Source: Ktedonosporobacter rubrisoli (GTDB taxonomy: Bacteria; Chloroflexota; Ktedonobacteria; Ktedonobacterales; Ktedonobacteraceae). From it: DNA of 64,000 bases. Shown here in pieces: positions 8,864 to 16,753 of the stretch. Position numbers and translations under genes: made by a program. Within the stretch, counting starts at the first letter, position 1. The number at the start of each line of letters is the position of its first letter. The stretch covers positions 6,510,001 through 6,574,000 of the forward strand of contig NZ_CP035758.1 of the NCBI RefSeq assembly GCF_004208415.1. The letters run 5' to 3'. The notes beneath the pieces are model-generated. The model did no database searches. It had not been told where the DNA came from and saw only the letters and a program-made list of their open reading frames with translations.

Positions 8864-9826
8864 ATGACACATCTATCAGAGATGATGCTGAGAAATAATC
8901 CTTCCCGGTCTCAAGGTGGAAAGCCGTCCTCCCTGATCGCTTACTTTGTGCTCGCCTATGCCATCACATGGGCCACACTGGGTCTGGTAGCCCTAGCCTC
9001 ACAAGGACTTCTACCTTTCCCTCTGCCCTCCGGCCTCCGTTCCCTGCTTATGCTGATAGGCAGCAGCGGGCCACTGCTGGCGGCTCTGCTCATAGTAGCA
9101 ACGACCGCAGACAAGGGAGGGATGCGAGCCTTTTTCCGGCCCTGGCTCACCTGGCGCGTCGGCCTGCGCTGGTATCTGGTAGTACTTTTTGAGCCAGCGT
9201 TAGCGATCCTGCTGGCGATGGCCGGGGCCTTTCTGCTCAACGGAACTACCTTCAACCTTGCGCATCCGGCGGTGGTCCGACAATTAGACCTTCCCTTAGG
9301 GATTAATCCCTGGCTGCTCATCATCCCGGTATTTATCGTGGGTGGGCTTATCGGTGGCCCGCTGGGAGAGGAGCCGGGCTGGCGTGGCTTTGCGCTGGCC
9401 AGGCTACAGAATCGCTTCGGGCCCCTGACGGCGAGCCTGCTTCTCGGCCTTCTGTGGAGCATGTGGCATCTGCCTTTCTTCTTCATCAAAGGAACCAGCC
9501 AATCAAGCACGCCCTTTCTGCTCTTCGTCCTGGGCACAGTCGCCAACAGTGTTCTGATCGCCTGGGTCTACAATCACACGCGGGGCAGCGTCCTGCTAGC
9601 ACTTTTATTCCACGCAGCCCTCAATATGACGGCCCTGTATCTTCCCATCTCGCTATGGAACGACTGGCGCGGGGTAACTATACAATGTCTTGTGGCCCTG
9701 AGCATAGTAATCATCAGCGGTCCCACACGCTTCGCGCGCCAGGCTAGCGCCGAACAAACGCCACCAGGCTCAGAGCTGAGCAAAGAGAGCGCAAGGACCG
9801 GCCGCTTGTCCCCGCACAACTCCTGA
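8864..9826 (+). CDS. CPBP-family intramembrane metalloprotease
   Basis: About 320 residues with eight or so hydrophobic segments and the CPBP/Abi (Rce1-like) signature: a paired glutamate motif (GEEPGWRGFALARLQ), a His motif (MWHLPFFF) and a third motif (LLALLFHAALN). Family members are membrane glutamate proteases, often acting in prenyl-protein processing or bacteriocin self-immunity. The frame opens at 8783, and ATG 8846 and ATG 8864 are both possible; 8864 is taken because GGAAGAAG lies at a usable distance. A decayed second copy of this gene is at 12016-12192. The extreme C-terminus is hydrophilic and probably cytosolic. Confidence 0.85.
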   Translation: MTHLSEMMLRNNPSRSQGGKPSSLIAYFVLAYAITWATLGLVALASQGLLPFPLPSGLRSLLMLIGSSGPLLAALLIVATTADKGGMRAFFRPWLTWRVGLRWYLVVLFEPALAILLAMAGAFLLNGTTFNLAHPAVVRQLDLPLGINPWLLIIPVFIVGGLIGGPLGEEPGWRGFALARLQNRFGPLTASLLLGLLWSMWHLPFFFIKGTSQSSTPFLLFVLGTVANSVLIAWVYNHTRGSVLLALLFHAALNMTALYLPISLWNDWRGVTIQCLVALSIVIISGPTRFARQASAEQTPPGSELSKESARTGRLSPHNS

Positions 9827-9880
9827 CAGGAGCAGCACACAAACAAAGCTTAGCAAGCCGCTTTGCTGAGAAAACCAGAA

Positions 9881-9950
9881 AGCGCTACGCGCTCTTTTGT
9901 AGAGCGGCACACCTTCTCAAATCTCCTCTGGCCATGATAGAGATGTGCCG
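9881..9950 (-). pseudogene. Relic of a TPR-repeat gene
   Basis: Directly downstream of the protease gene the minus strand encodes one degraded TPR unit, AHLYHGQRRFEKV, followed after a one-base frame change by PLYKRA, the hallmark of the KLC-type repeats at 6272-7141 and 12210-13583. It is too short and too broken to be expressed. It marks the former position of a TPR gene convergent with the protease, the arrangement still seen, reversed in state of decay, at 12016-13583. Confidence 0.6.
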
Positions 9951-10003
9951 TATCTTATAAATTAATTCCGCCAGTGCGTAGCGATTGGCATAAAGCTAAA
10001 CGC

Positions 10004-10047
10004 TTGACTTCCTTCCATTTTCGATATATTATATGTACATACAAGTA
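10004..10047 (+). promoter_or_regulatory. MarR promoter with operator copy 1
   Basis: TTGACT (10004-10009) and TATTAT (10027-10032) are 17 bases apart. Immediately after the -10, on the minus strand, lies TACTTGTATGTACATA (10047 to 10032), which matches 13 of 16 bases of the operator copy at 10517-10532. The site falls over the transcription start of the MarR gene, as expected for autorepression. Confidence 0.65.
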
Positions 10048-10063
10048 AACAGAGGAGACGGTG

Positions 10064-10495
10064 ATGTATCTAGATCTCGTCGGCCATTTGATTGGTGGCC
10101 AGCTAGTGCGAGCTCAGCGCGCTCATCAGCGCCAGGGCCTTGAACTCTTGAAGCGCATGGGTCTCTATTCAGGACAAGAAATGCTGCTGCTCTCTCTACA
10201 AAGGGAAGACGGCATGACCCAATCACAGCTTGCCGCACTTCATCATCTCGACCTCTCCACAATCACCAGAGTTGTAAAGCGCATGGAGGGAAGCGGCCTA
10301 GTTGAGCAGCGCACAGACGTGGAAGATGCGCGGATCGCACGCGTGTATCTGACTGAGCAAGGGCGTAAACTCTGTGAGCCAGCCTGGCAGGTGTGGCTAG
10401 ATCTGGAGAAGCAGCTCACGCAAGGGATGACCGAGGCCGAAAAGGTGCTATTTTGGCGCCTGCTAGAAACCGCCGCCAGCAACCTTGAGCGGTAA
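10064..10495 (+). CDS. MarR-family transcriptional regulator
   Basis: 143 residues with a MarR winged helix: HTH at about residues 50-75 (MTQSQLAALHHLDLSTITRVVKRMEGSGLV) followed by the DxEDARIARVYLTEQGR wing. GTG 10061 and ATG 10064 are adjacent; the ATG is preferred because GGAG lies six bases before it. The gene is flanked by two copies of the same inverted-repeat operator, one over its own promoter and one before the quinone-reductase gene. It therefore probably represses itself and the downstream redox genes and is released by an electrophile, quinone or oxidant. Confidence 0.88.
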   Translation: MYLDLVGHLIGGQLVRAQRAHQRQGLELLKRMGLYSGQEMLLLSLQREDGMTQSQLAALHHLDLSTITRVVKRMEGSGLVEQRTDVEDARIARVYLTEQGRKLCEPAWQVWLDLEKQLTQGMTEAEKVLFWRLLETAASNLER

Positions 10496-10510
10496 CATCG
10501 CTTCTTTTTT

Positions 10511-10532
10511 ATTGTATACTTGTATATACAAT
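10511..10532 (+). promoter_or_regulatory. MarR operator copy 2
   Basis: ATTGTATA (10511-10518) and TATACAAT (10525-10532) are perfect inverted arms around a six-base spacer. The embedded TACTTGTATATACAAT resembles the site over the MarR promoter. A TTGTAT/AATAAT pair spaced 16 bases overlaps it and could be the promoter of the quinone-reductase gene at 10669. Confidence 0.65.
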
Positions 10533-10668
10533 AAATAATCGCGGGAACAAGGCTAAGAGACCTCGTACCGACTAAAGCGTGAGGAAGCCTTATAGGTAAG
10601 TACGTTTTCTCATATGGTCATGATATCGTTAGTATGTTCTTTATTTAGCATGGAAGGAATACAGACTT

Positions 10669-11286
10669 ATGAGTCTACGAATTGCCGTCATTTACTATAG
10701 TGCTACTGGCAATGTCTACCAGCTGGCCCGTGCCGTCGCCGAAGGAGCAGAGGAGCTGGATGCGGAGGTCCGTCTTCGTCGCGTGGCCGAGCTAGCTTCT
10801 GAAGAGGCAAGAGCGAAAAACCCTGCCTGGAAAGCGCACTATGAGGAGACATGTCAGACGGTTAGCGAAGCTCAGCTCGATGATCTGGAATGGGCCGATG
10901 CCTACGCCTTCGGCACTCCAACACGCTTTGGGACGCCTGCAGCACAGCTTAAAGAATTTTTGGATCAAGCGGGCGGACTCTGGGCCAAAGGCGTGCTTGC
11001 CAACAAAGCAGTAACCACCTTCACCTCGGCCATTACCCTACATGGAGGCCAGGAAGCGACCCTACTCTCGCTCAACAACGTCTTTTACCATTGGGGTTGC
11101 CTGCTTGTGCCTCCGGGCTACACTGATCAAGCGGTCTATGATGCGGGCGGCAATCCCTACGGAACATCACTGAGCACCCCCAATGGAAAGGCTGAGAACC
11201 TGGAAGCCGTGCTGCAGGCCGCCCGTTACCAGGGCAAGCGCCTGGCAAAGGTTGCCGCATCTCTGCACAGGCAGAACATTAGATAA
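10669..11286 (+). CDS. wrbA: NAD(P)H:quinone oxidoreductase, WrbA type
   Basis: A 205-residue flavodoxin-like protein of the WrbA family, which reduces quinones by two electrons with FMN and NAD(P)H. The FMN phosphate loop is near residues 10-15 (YSATGN), the ring-binding loop is FGTPTRFGTPAAQLKEFLDQ (about 81-100), and the C-terminal part has SAITLHGGQEATLLSLNNVFYHWG as in WrbA. The length is standard. It follows the MarR gene and its operator by 173 bases and precedes a cupin gene by 30 bases, so it forms a redox-stress unit controlled by that regulator. Confidence 0.9.
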   Translation: MSLRIAVIYYSATGNVYQLARAVAEGAEELDAEVRLRRVAELASEEARAKNPAWKAHYEETCQTVSEAQLDDLEWADAYAFGTPTRFGTPAAQLKEFLDQAGGLWAKGVLANKAVTTFTSAITLHGGQEATLLSLNNVFYHWGCLLVPPGYTDQAVYDAGGNPYGTSLSTPNGKAENLEAVLQAARYQGKRLAKVAASLHRQNIR

Positions 11287-11316
11287 CCCATCGTCATCAT
11301 TCACGAGGTTTGAGCC

Positions 11317-11874
11317 ATGCAAAGCAAACATTCTGTTCTACCAGCAACTATTGAGAATCCCCTCTTCAAGGATCGGGTCACTTTCCTGAAAACTGCGGCT
11401 GAGACACAAGGAGCCTATGCACAGGCGCGCGTTGAGCTGGCGCCCCACGGAGGCAACAGGCTGCACTATCATCTGACCTTCACCGAGCGCTTTGAGGTGC
11501 TTGAAGGACAGTTGCTTGTAGAGCTCGATGGAAAAAAGATCCTTCTAGAAGTGGGTCAGAGCGTCAAAATTCCCCTCAAAACCCACCACCGTTTTTCTAA
11601 TCCCGGCGACACAACAGTGACCTTTCTCACCGAAGTGCGCCCGGCCCGCCACTTTGAGGAGATGCTACGCCTCTTTTATGGCCTGGCTTGCGACGGCAAG
11701 TGCGACCCTCAAGGGATTCCTCGGAGTCTCTGGCACCGGGCTATCCTCTTTGAGCTGTCCGAAACCTACCTCCCAGGCCTGCCCCTGTCTCTCCAAAAAG
11801 GCGTCTTCGGAGGCCTGGCCTTGCTTGCAAACCTGCTAGGAGTAGAACGAACTCTACGCGAAACTTACCTCTAA
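11317..11874 (+). CDS. Cupin-domain protein
   Basis: 185 residues. A cupin barrel in the first 110 residues has the metal-binding motif HYHLTFTERFEVLEG (two His and a Glu near residues 51-62) and the second motif KTHHRFSNPG. The C-terminal 70 residues contain a short helical, partly hydrophobic stretch (LPLSLQKGVFGGLALLANLLG). It is only 30 bases after wrbA and probably in the same transcript. The reaction cannot be deduced; candidates are an isomerase, a dioxygenase or a quercetinase-like activity. Confidence 0.8.
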   Translation: MQSKHSVLPATIENPLFKDRVTFLKTAAETQGAYAQARVELAPHGGNRLHYHLTFTERFEVLEGQLLVELDGKKILLEVGQSVKIPLKTHHRFSNPGDTTVTFLTEVRPARHFEEMLRLFYGLACDGKCDPQGIPRSLWHRAILFELSETYLPGLPLSLQKGVFGGLALLANLLGVERTLRETYL

Positions 11875-11952
11875 AAGAAAGGAAAAACATTTCCTGCTAT
11901 TCTCGTTCCTGGCAGCTTTTCTGTTTTGGTTTTTAGGCGGTCCTTAGCGATC

Positions 11953-11983
11953 TGAGAGAGCTCCCGAAAAGAGGGTTCTCTCA
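11953..11983 (+). terminator. Probable terminator after wrbA-cupin
   Basis: TGAGAGA (11953-11959) pairs with TCTCTCA (11977-11983), with a further CCC/GGG inside and a short loop. It lies 79 bases after the cupin stop. The T-tract is weak, so termination is only likely. Confidence 0.4.
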
Positions 11984-12015
11984 CTTCAAGTTTCAGCGAG
12001 CCGGGCAAAACACAA

Positions 12016-12192
12016 GGGCCACTCTTGGTCTGGTAGCCCTAGCCTCACAGGAACTTCTACCTTTCCCTCTGCCCTCCGGCCTCCGTTCCCTACTTATGCT
12101 GATAGGACAGGCCTCTTGTCCCCACACAACTCCTGACAGGAGCAGCACACAAACAAAGCTTAGCAAGCCGCTTTCCGGGAAAAGCAGAAAGC
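12016..12192 (+). pseudogene. Relic of the CPBP protease gene with a large internal deletion
   Basis: 12016-12106 matches 8970-9060 of the intact protease gene almost base for base (the stretch encoding the first membrane segment). From 12107 to about 12192 the sequence jumps to match 9797-9883, the 3' end and downstream flank of the same gene. About 736 bases are missing between the two, and the junction sits in a shared AGGA. The frame is not maintained. It lies just beyond the 3' end of the TPR gene at 12210, mirroring the TPR relic beside the intact protease. Confidence 0.85.
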
Positions 12193-12209
12193 GGCTTGCA
12201 GGAGCCTGC

Positions 12210-13583
12210 TCACTCCGCCTGCTCTTTTCGGTCGCTTGCTTCCTCATTCTCAGCCATAAAAACAAGCAATCTGTTATACTTTCCGCGGAACGAGTGAGTC
12301 CGGAGATGATCAGCGCCCAATAGTTTTTCCGCCTGCTTTAACGCTCTTCCGGCGTACTCCAGCGCCTCCGCATATCTCTCCTGATCATCGCAGAGGTCGC
12401 TCAGATCGAACAAGACCTCCGCAATAGTAGGATCTTCCCTAATCTTCTCAAATAGCGCTAAGGCCTTTCCGTAGTACTCCTCCGCCTCCGCATATCTATC
12501 CTGCCCATAGCAGAGAGCGCCCTGAAGATACAGAAAATCCGCTGTCAGCAGATCTGCGCCCGGCTTCTCTGCTAGTATCGCCAGGGATCGCTTAATGAAC
12601 CTTTCCACCTCCTCGTATCTTTGCTGAAAATAGCAGAGCCTTGCAAGCTTGTACAGGACGTCCGCAGTCTCGGGATCTTCTCCTAACTCCCTTTCCCTTA
12701 TCGCTAAGGCTCTCTTGTAGAGTGCTTCAGCCTCCTCATATCTCTTCTGCTCAAAGTAGAGGTTGGCAAAATCGACAAGCAGCGCAGCCAGCTGCAGATC
12801 TTCCCCTGGCCGCTTCTCCTGCAGCTCTAAAGCCCGCTTGTAGAGTGGCTCCGCCTCCTCATCTCTATTCAAGTAATGAAAATAGAGATCGGCCAGCCCG
12901 ACCAAAGTGCCTGCTAGCTTGAGATCTGTATGCTCGGTCAAAATGCCTGCTATCCTGTCCTCTTCCCTCAACTTCTCCCAAATCTCCAGGGCCCGTCTGT
13001 AGCACTCCGCCGCTTCCGCATATCTCTGCTGCCTATCATAGAAATAGGCCAGAAAGTCTAGAAAGTCAGCTACCTCGGGGTGCTGCACGCCCCATACCCT
13101 CTCCTTTATCGCTAGCGCTCGCTTGTAGAGCGGCTCCGCTGCAAATCTCTGCCTTGCATAGAGACCGGCCAGAGCTGACAAACTTTTTGTCGTCTCGGGA
13201 CCATCTCCCAGCAACTTTTCTCTGATGGCCAGCGCTCGTATGTAGAGCGGCTCCTTCTCCGCATATCTCATATCATGAGAGTAACGTTCTGCCAGGTAAT
13301 GCAAAATGCTTGCCACCCCGAGATCTTCGGCCCCAAACTGCTCTTCTCTCAGGGCCAGCATCTGCTTGCAGAGCAACTCTACCTCTCTCCAACGCAACCT
13401 TTGTAAGGTTTCCAGACGATCCAAAATAGCCACCAACAAATGATCCGCGCCTGACTGCTTTTCCTCCACTGCCAGGATCAATGCCCTTTTGAAGCACTCG
13501 AGCGCCTCATCATGCTCTCCCTGCTGCTGATAGATGCTGGTCTGCTCGCACAAAGCGCTTACGGTTTCGTGTTTTTCTTGCAA
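12210..13583 (-). CDS. Tetratricopeptide-repeat protein (kinesin-light-chain type), TTG start
   Basis: 457 residues, almost entirely about ten 40-44-residue TPRs with the PLYKRALAIRE(K/R) signature. It is cytosolic and likely a protein-interaction scaffold. Translation starts at a TTG (13583) six bases after a strong AAGGAG; no ATG occurs until well into the repeats. The stop lies 18 bases from the protease relic. It is related in repeat consensus to the gene at 6272-7141 but longer and with an intact N-terminus. No effector domain is fused to it. Confidence 0.85.
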   Translation of the reverse strand: MQEKHETVSALCEQTSIYQQQGEHDEALECFKRALILAVEEKQSGADHLLVAILDRLETLQRLRWREVELLCKQMLALREEQFGAEDLGVASILHYLAERYSHDMRYAEKEPLYIRALAIREKLLGDGPETTKSLSALAGLYARQRFAAEPLYKRALAIKERVWGVQHPEVADFLDFLAYFYDRQQRYAEAAECYRRALEIWEKLREEDRIAGILTEHTDLKLAGTLVGLADLYFHYLNRDEEAEPLYKRALELQEKRPGEDLQLAALLVDFANLYFEQKRYEEAEALYKRALAIRERELGEDPETADVLYKLARLCYFQQRYEEVERFIKRSLAILAEKPGADLLTADFLYLQGALCYGQDRYAEAEEYYGKALALFEKIREDPTIAEVLFDLSDLCDDQERYAEALEYAGRALKQAEKLLGADHLRTHSFRGKYNRLLVFMAENEEASDRKEQAE

Positions 13584-13765
13584 TGGCTTCTCCTTTCTTG
13601 TTTATCTTGCCTGAAAAGTAATTCTTGCTCTTATCAGCGATTCCGGCAATAAAAGGAGAACTTTGTTTTAACTGTCAGATAGCAGCCGGCCATCAAGCAG
13701 CCGGCTGGACAAGACATGAGAGGGTAACAGGTAATACAGACAATTTTTGCACTTGCGTGCCAGGT

Positions 13766-13793
13766 TTGCTATTTTCTGCCTGCCTGCTATAAT
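13766..13793 (+). promoter_or_regulatory. Candidate promoter of the Vgb-like gene
   Basis: TTGCTA (13766-13771) and a consensus TATAAT (13788-13793) are 16 bases apart, placing transcription start about 35 bases before the ATG at 13835. Upstream, AGCCGGC/GCCGGCT near 13687-13710 could form a hairpin in this divergent region. Confidence 0.5.
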
Positions 13794-13834
13794 CAAAAGC
13801 ACTCCTCATAGCGAAGAGGGAAAGGAACTCATCT

Positions 13835-14749
13835 ATGCAGCACAAACAGCCTGAGCAGGCGTACTCTTTTAACGAATACACGTTGCCCCGGCCTGACTCA
13901 GGACCCTATGGGATTACAGCGGGACCTGATGGCGCCCTCTGGTTTACGGAGCAGCAAGCCAATAGGATCGGCAGGATCAGCACAAATGGAGAAATTGTCG
14001 AATATCCACTCCCGCCCGAACATACGGGAGCGCTTGTGATTTGCCCCGGGCCTGACGGTGCGCTCTGGTTTAGCCTTGCGCAAAGCAACAGGATCGGCAG
14101 GATTAGCACGGACGGAAAAATCTCTAGCTATGCCCTTCCCACGCCGGCATCCTCACCTTACGGCCTTGTGAGCGGACCCGATGGCCTGCTCTGGTTTACG
14201 GCCCTGGGAAGCCATCGCCTTGGCAAGCTGAACCTTGACGGCAAGGTCACTGAATATGAGCTCCCGACTCCGGGCGCCTTTCCCTCAATGCTCACGGTAG
14301 GCAAGGATCAAGCGCTCTGGTTTAGCGAGAACCAGGGCAACAAGATTGGGCGCATCACCACAGAGGGCACCATCAGCGAATTTGCCCTTCCTGCCGCGCA
14401 ATCCGGCCCTGTAGGCATCACGTCTGGCCCCGATGGCGCTCTCTGGTTTGTCGAGATTCTGGGCAACAGGATCGGCAGGATCACCATAGAGGGCGCCATC
14501 AGCGAATACGAACTTCCCACGCCAAATGCGCGCCCGCACGCAATTACCAGCGGTCCCGATGGCGCCCTCTGGTTTACAGAATGGGGAAGTAACCAGATAG
14601 GCCGCATCACCCTGACCGGCGAGATAAGCGAATACGCCATCCCAACACCACAGGCAGAGCCGCACGGCATTACCGCCGGTCCCGATGGCGCCCTCTGGAT
14701 TGCCGAGGAGGCCAACAGGATTGGACAATTGATCATCAAGGCAGAGTAA
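13835..14749 (+). CDS. Virginiamycin B lyase-like (Vgb) beta-propeller
   Basis: 304 residues with seven repeats of about 42 residues, each containing GPDGALWFTE...NRIGRI(S/T)..G.I.EY.LP(T/P). This is the Vgb/streptogramin lyase propeller signature. Vgb of staphylococci linearises type B streptogramins by C-O bond elimination using His and Glu residues in a central pocket; here His occurs in PHAITSGPDG and PHGITAGPDG and Glu in several FTE/VE positions. There is no signal peptide. Many environmental Vgb homologues have unknown substrates, so resistance is only a possibility. The start follows AAAGGAAC. The gene stands alone. Confidence 0.8.
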   Translation: MQHKQPEQAYSFNEYTLPRPDSGPYGITAGPDGALWFTEQQANRIGRISTNGEIVEYPLPPEHTGALVICPGPDGALWFSLAQSNRIGRISTDGKISSYALPTPASSPYGLVSGPDGLLWFTALGSHRLGKLNLDGKVTEYELPTPGAFPSMLTVGKDQALWFSENQGNKIGRITTEGTISEFALPAAQSGPVGITSGPDGALWFVEILGNRIGRITIEGAISEYELPTPNARPHAITSGPDGALWFTEWGSNQIGRITLTGEISEYAIPTPQAEPHGITAGPDGALWIAEEANRIGQLIIKAE

Positions 14750-14806
14750 GCAGGCCAGGGCGCTCAGCAGGGATCGCCGCGCCCTTTCTTGCTGCCTCTG
14801 TCGTGC

Positions 14807-15703
14807 TCACGAGGCAATCACGTTTAACACGGCCAGATCCTCAGCCGAAAGCTTCAGCGTCACTGCCGCCACATTGTCGCGCAGATGCGCCACTGACGAA
14901 GTACCCGGGATAAGCAGTATGTTCGGCGAGCGCTGCAACAGCCAGGCCTGCGCCACAGCCATCGGCCTCGTGCCGAGACGGCTAGCAATCGCTTCAAGTT
15001 TGTCGGACTGCAGCGGCGAGTAGCCACCGAGCGGGAAGTAGGGCACGTAGGCAATACCCTGCGCCGCCAGGGAGTCGATAAGCTCATCGTCGCCGCGGTT
15101 GGCAATATTGTAGAAGTTCTGCACACAGACAATCGGTGCAATGGCCTGCGCCTCGGCAAGCTGCTCGGCATTCACATTGCTGACGCCAAGATGCTTGATT
15201 AGCCCTTCTTGCTGCAGTTGCACCAGCACCGAGAACGGTTCGGCAAGTGAGCCGGGCGTGGGACCGGAGAACCCTCCGACGCGTAGGTTAACGACATCGA
15301 GCACATCAAGGCCAAGATTGCGCAAATTATCATGCACAGCCTGGCGCAACTCTTCAGGAGCCAGCGCCGGCGGCCAGTTCCCCTCAGCGTCGCGACGCGC
15401 GCCAACTTTAGTCACGATATGCAATGAAGCCGGGTAGGGATGCAAAGCTTCCTTAATGATCTGGTTGGTGATGTGCGGACCATAGAAGTCGCTGGTGTCG
15501 ATGTGCGTAATACCCAGCCTCACCACCTCACGCAGGACGGCCACAGCCTCAGCACGATCGGCGGGCGGCCCGAACACATGCGGACCAGCTAACTGCATCG
15601 CCCCATACCCCATGCGCGTCACCGTCAGGCCCTCGGCCAGAGTAAACGTGTCCGCAGCCGCAGCTGATAGATTGCTATGTTCATTCGTAGAATGCGATAC
15701 CAT
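14807..15703 (-). CDS. Aldo/keto reductase-family oxidoreductase with Arg at the catalytic His position
   Basis: A 298-residue (beta/alpha)8 AKR. The catalytic Asp69 and Tyr74 (HIDTSDFYGP) and Lys99 (IVTKVG) are present. At the usual DLYQxHRPD site it reads DVVNLRVGG, so Arg141 replaces the fourth tetrad residue. The NADPH site IPGTSSVAHLRDN is present near residue 270. The ATG has GAGGAAA upstream. It is divergent from the XRE/MmyB-like regulator at 15848, sharing a 144-bp promoter region, so that regulator very likely controls it. Substrate unknown, and the Arg variant may have altered chemistry. Confidence 0.88.
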   Translation of the reverse strand: MVSHSTNEHSNLSAAAADTFTLAEGLTVTRMGYGAMQLAGPHVFGPPADRAEAVAVLREVVRLGITHIDTSDFYGPHITNQIIKEALHPYPASLHIVTKVGARRDAEGNWPPALAPEELRQAVHDNLRNLGLDVLDVVNLRVGGFSGPTPGSLAEPFSVLVQLQQEGLIKHLGVSNVNAEQLAEAQAIAPIVCVQNFYNIANRGDDELIDSLAAQGIAYVPYFPLGGYSPLQSDKLEAIASRLGTRPMAVAQAWLLQRSPNILLIPGTSSVAHLRDNVAAVTLKLSAEDLAVLNVIAS

Positions 15704-15847
15704 CGAAGTTTTCCTCTTTCTCTCACTGAAACCACTACAATCATAAAGGGGTGTGATACACTAATGAGTATGACATTAAGGCAAGCGGGTAACCAGAGTC
15801 CCTTTATCGTATGAGTCCGACTAATAGGATAAGGAGCAAAGAGGAAG

Positions 15848-16705
15848 ATGAGCGATGAACAGCGCAGACAGGACCTTGCGGATTTCCTACGCACGCGGCG
15901 TATGCGCCTCTCGCCCGAACAGATTGGCTTAAGAAACGGGGGCAGGCGGCGCACACCGGGCTTGCGCCGCGAAGAGGTAGCCCATCTAGCGAACGTTGGC
16001 GTTTCCTGGTACACCCTCCTGGAGCAAGGGCACGATATTCATCCCTCTAGAGAAGTGCTGCACAACATTGCCGACGCCTTACAGCTCACGTCAGCTGAAC
16101 GACAGCATCTCTTCTTGCTTGCCGATCAAGCATATCATGTCACGACGGCGCCATCTCAGGAACAGGTAAGCCCAGCATTGCGCCGCGTGCTTGACGGGCT
16201 CGAACCTATGCCGGCCTACGCCCTTGGTCGCCGCTGGGATTTTCTTGCCTGGAACGCCACGGCTGAACAGGTCTTCTCGCTCTCAACGCCAGTCCCGCTA
16301 CATGATTATAATGCTGTCTGGCGCGTTTTTGTCGATCCGCGGAGCCGTCAAATTTACCGCAAGCCCACCTGGGAACAGGTAGCGCAGAAGGTGATGGAGG
16401 AATTTCGTGCCGATAGTGTGCATTTTGCCGATGAAGAATGGTTCAAACGTTTGCTCGCCGATTTACAGCGCGAAAGCCCCGAGTTTCGCGAAATGTGGCC
16501 CCATCATGATGTGCGCGATAGAAACGATGGGCTCAAAGGTATAGAGCATCCGCAGGTGGGGCTCCTGCTGTTCGAGCATACAACCTTGCAGGTGCCTGCA
16601 CTGCCCAACCTTAAAATCATGATCTACACCCCCCTGCCCGAAACTGGCACAGAAGAAAAGCTTAAGCAACTGATGGATCAAAACATAACCATAGGCGCCG
16701 TGTAG
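15848..16705 (+). CDS. XRE-family regulator with MmyB-like ligand-binding domain
   Basis: 285 residues. The N-terminal HTH (about 8-85) has the family hallmark RRTPGLRREEVAHLANVGVSWYTLLEQG. The C-terminal domain (about 105-270) is the MmyB-like PAS-fold domain (LGRRWDFLAWNATAEQVF, SPEFREMWPHHDVR, HPQVGLLLFEH). Such regulators sit beside short-chain or aldo/keto reductases and control them. It is divergent from the AKR at 14807-15703 and homologous in layout to the regulator at 22478. The start has AAGGAG plus GAGGAAG. The ligand is probably a small hydrophobic molecule (inferred). Confidence 0.88.
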   Translation: MSDEQRRQDLADFLRTRRMRLSPEQIGLRNGGRRRTPGLRREEVAHLANVGVSWYTLLEQGHDIHPSREVLHNIADALQLTSAERQHLFLLADQAYHVTTAPSQEQVSPALRRVLDGLEPMPAYALGRRWDFLAWNATAEQVFSLSTPVPLHDYNAVWRVFVDPRSRQIYRKPTWEQVAQKVMEEFRADSVHFADEEWFKRLLADLQRESPEFREMWPHHDVRDRNDGLKGIEHPQVGLLLFEHTTLQVPALPNLKIMIYTPLPETGTEEKLKQLMDQNITIGAV

Positions 16706-16753
16706 CGTGATCGTGGTATCACGTAAGCCGGCAGCCTACGTGATACAGGGGGC

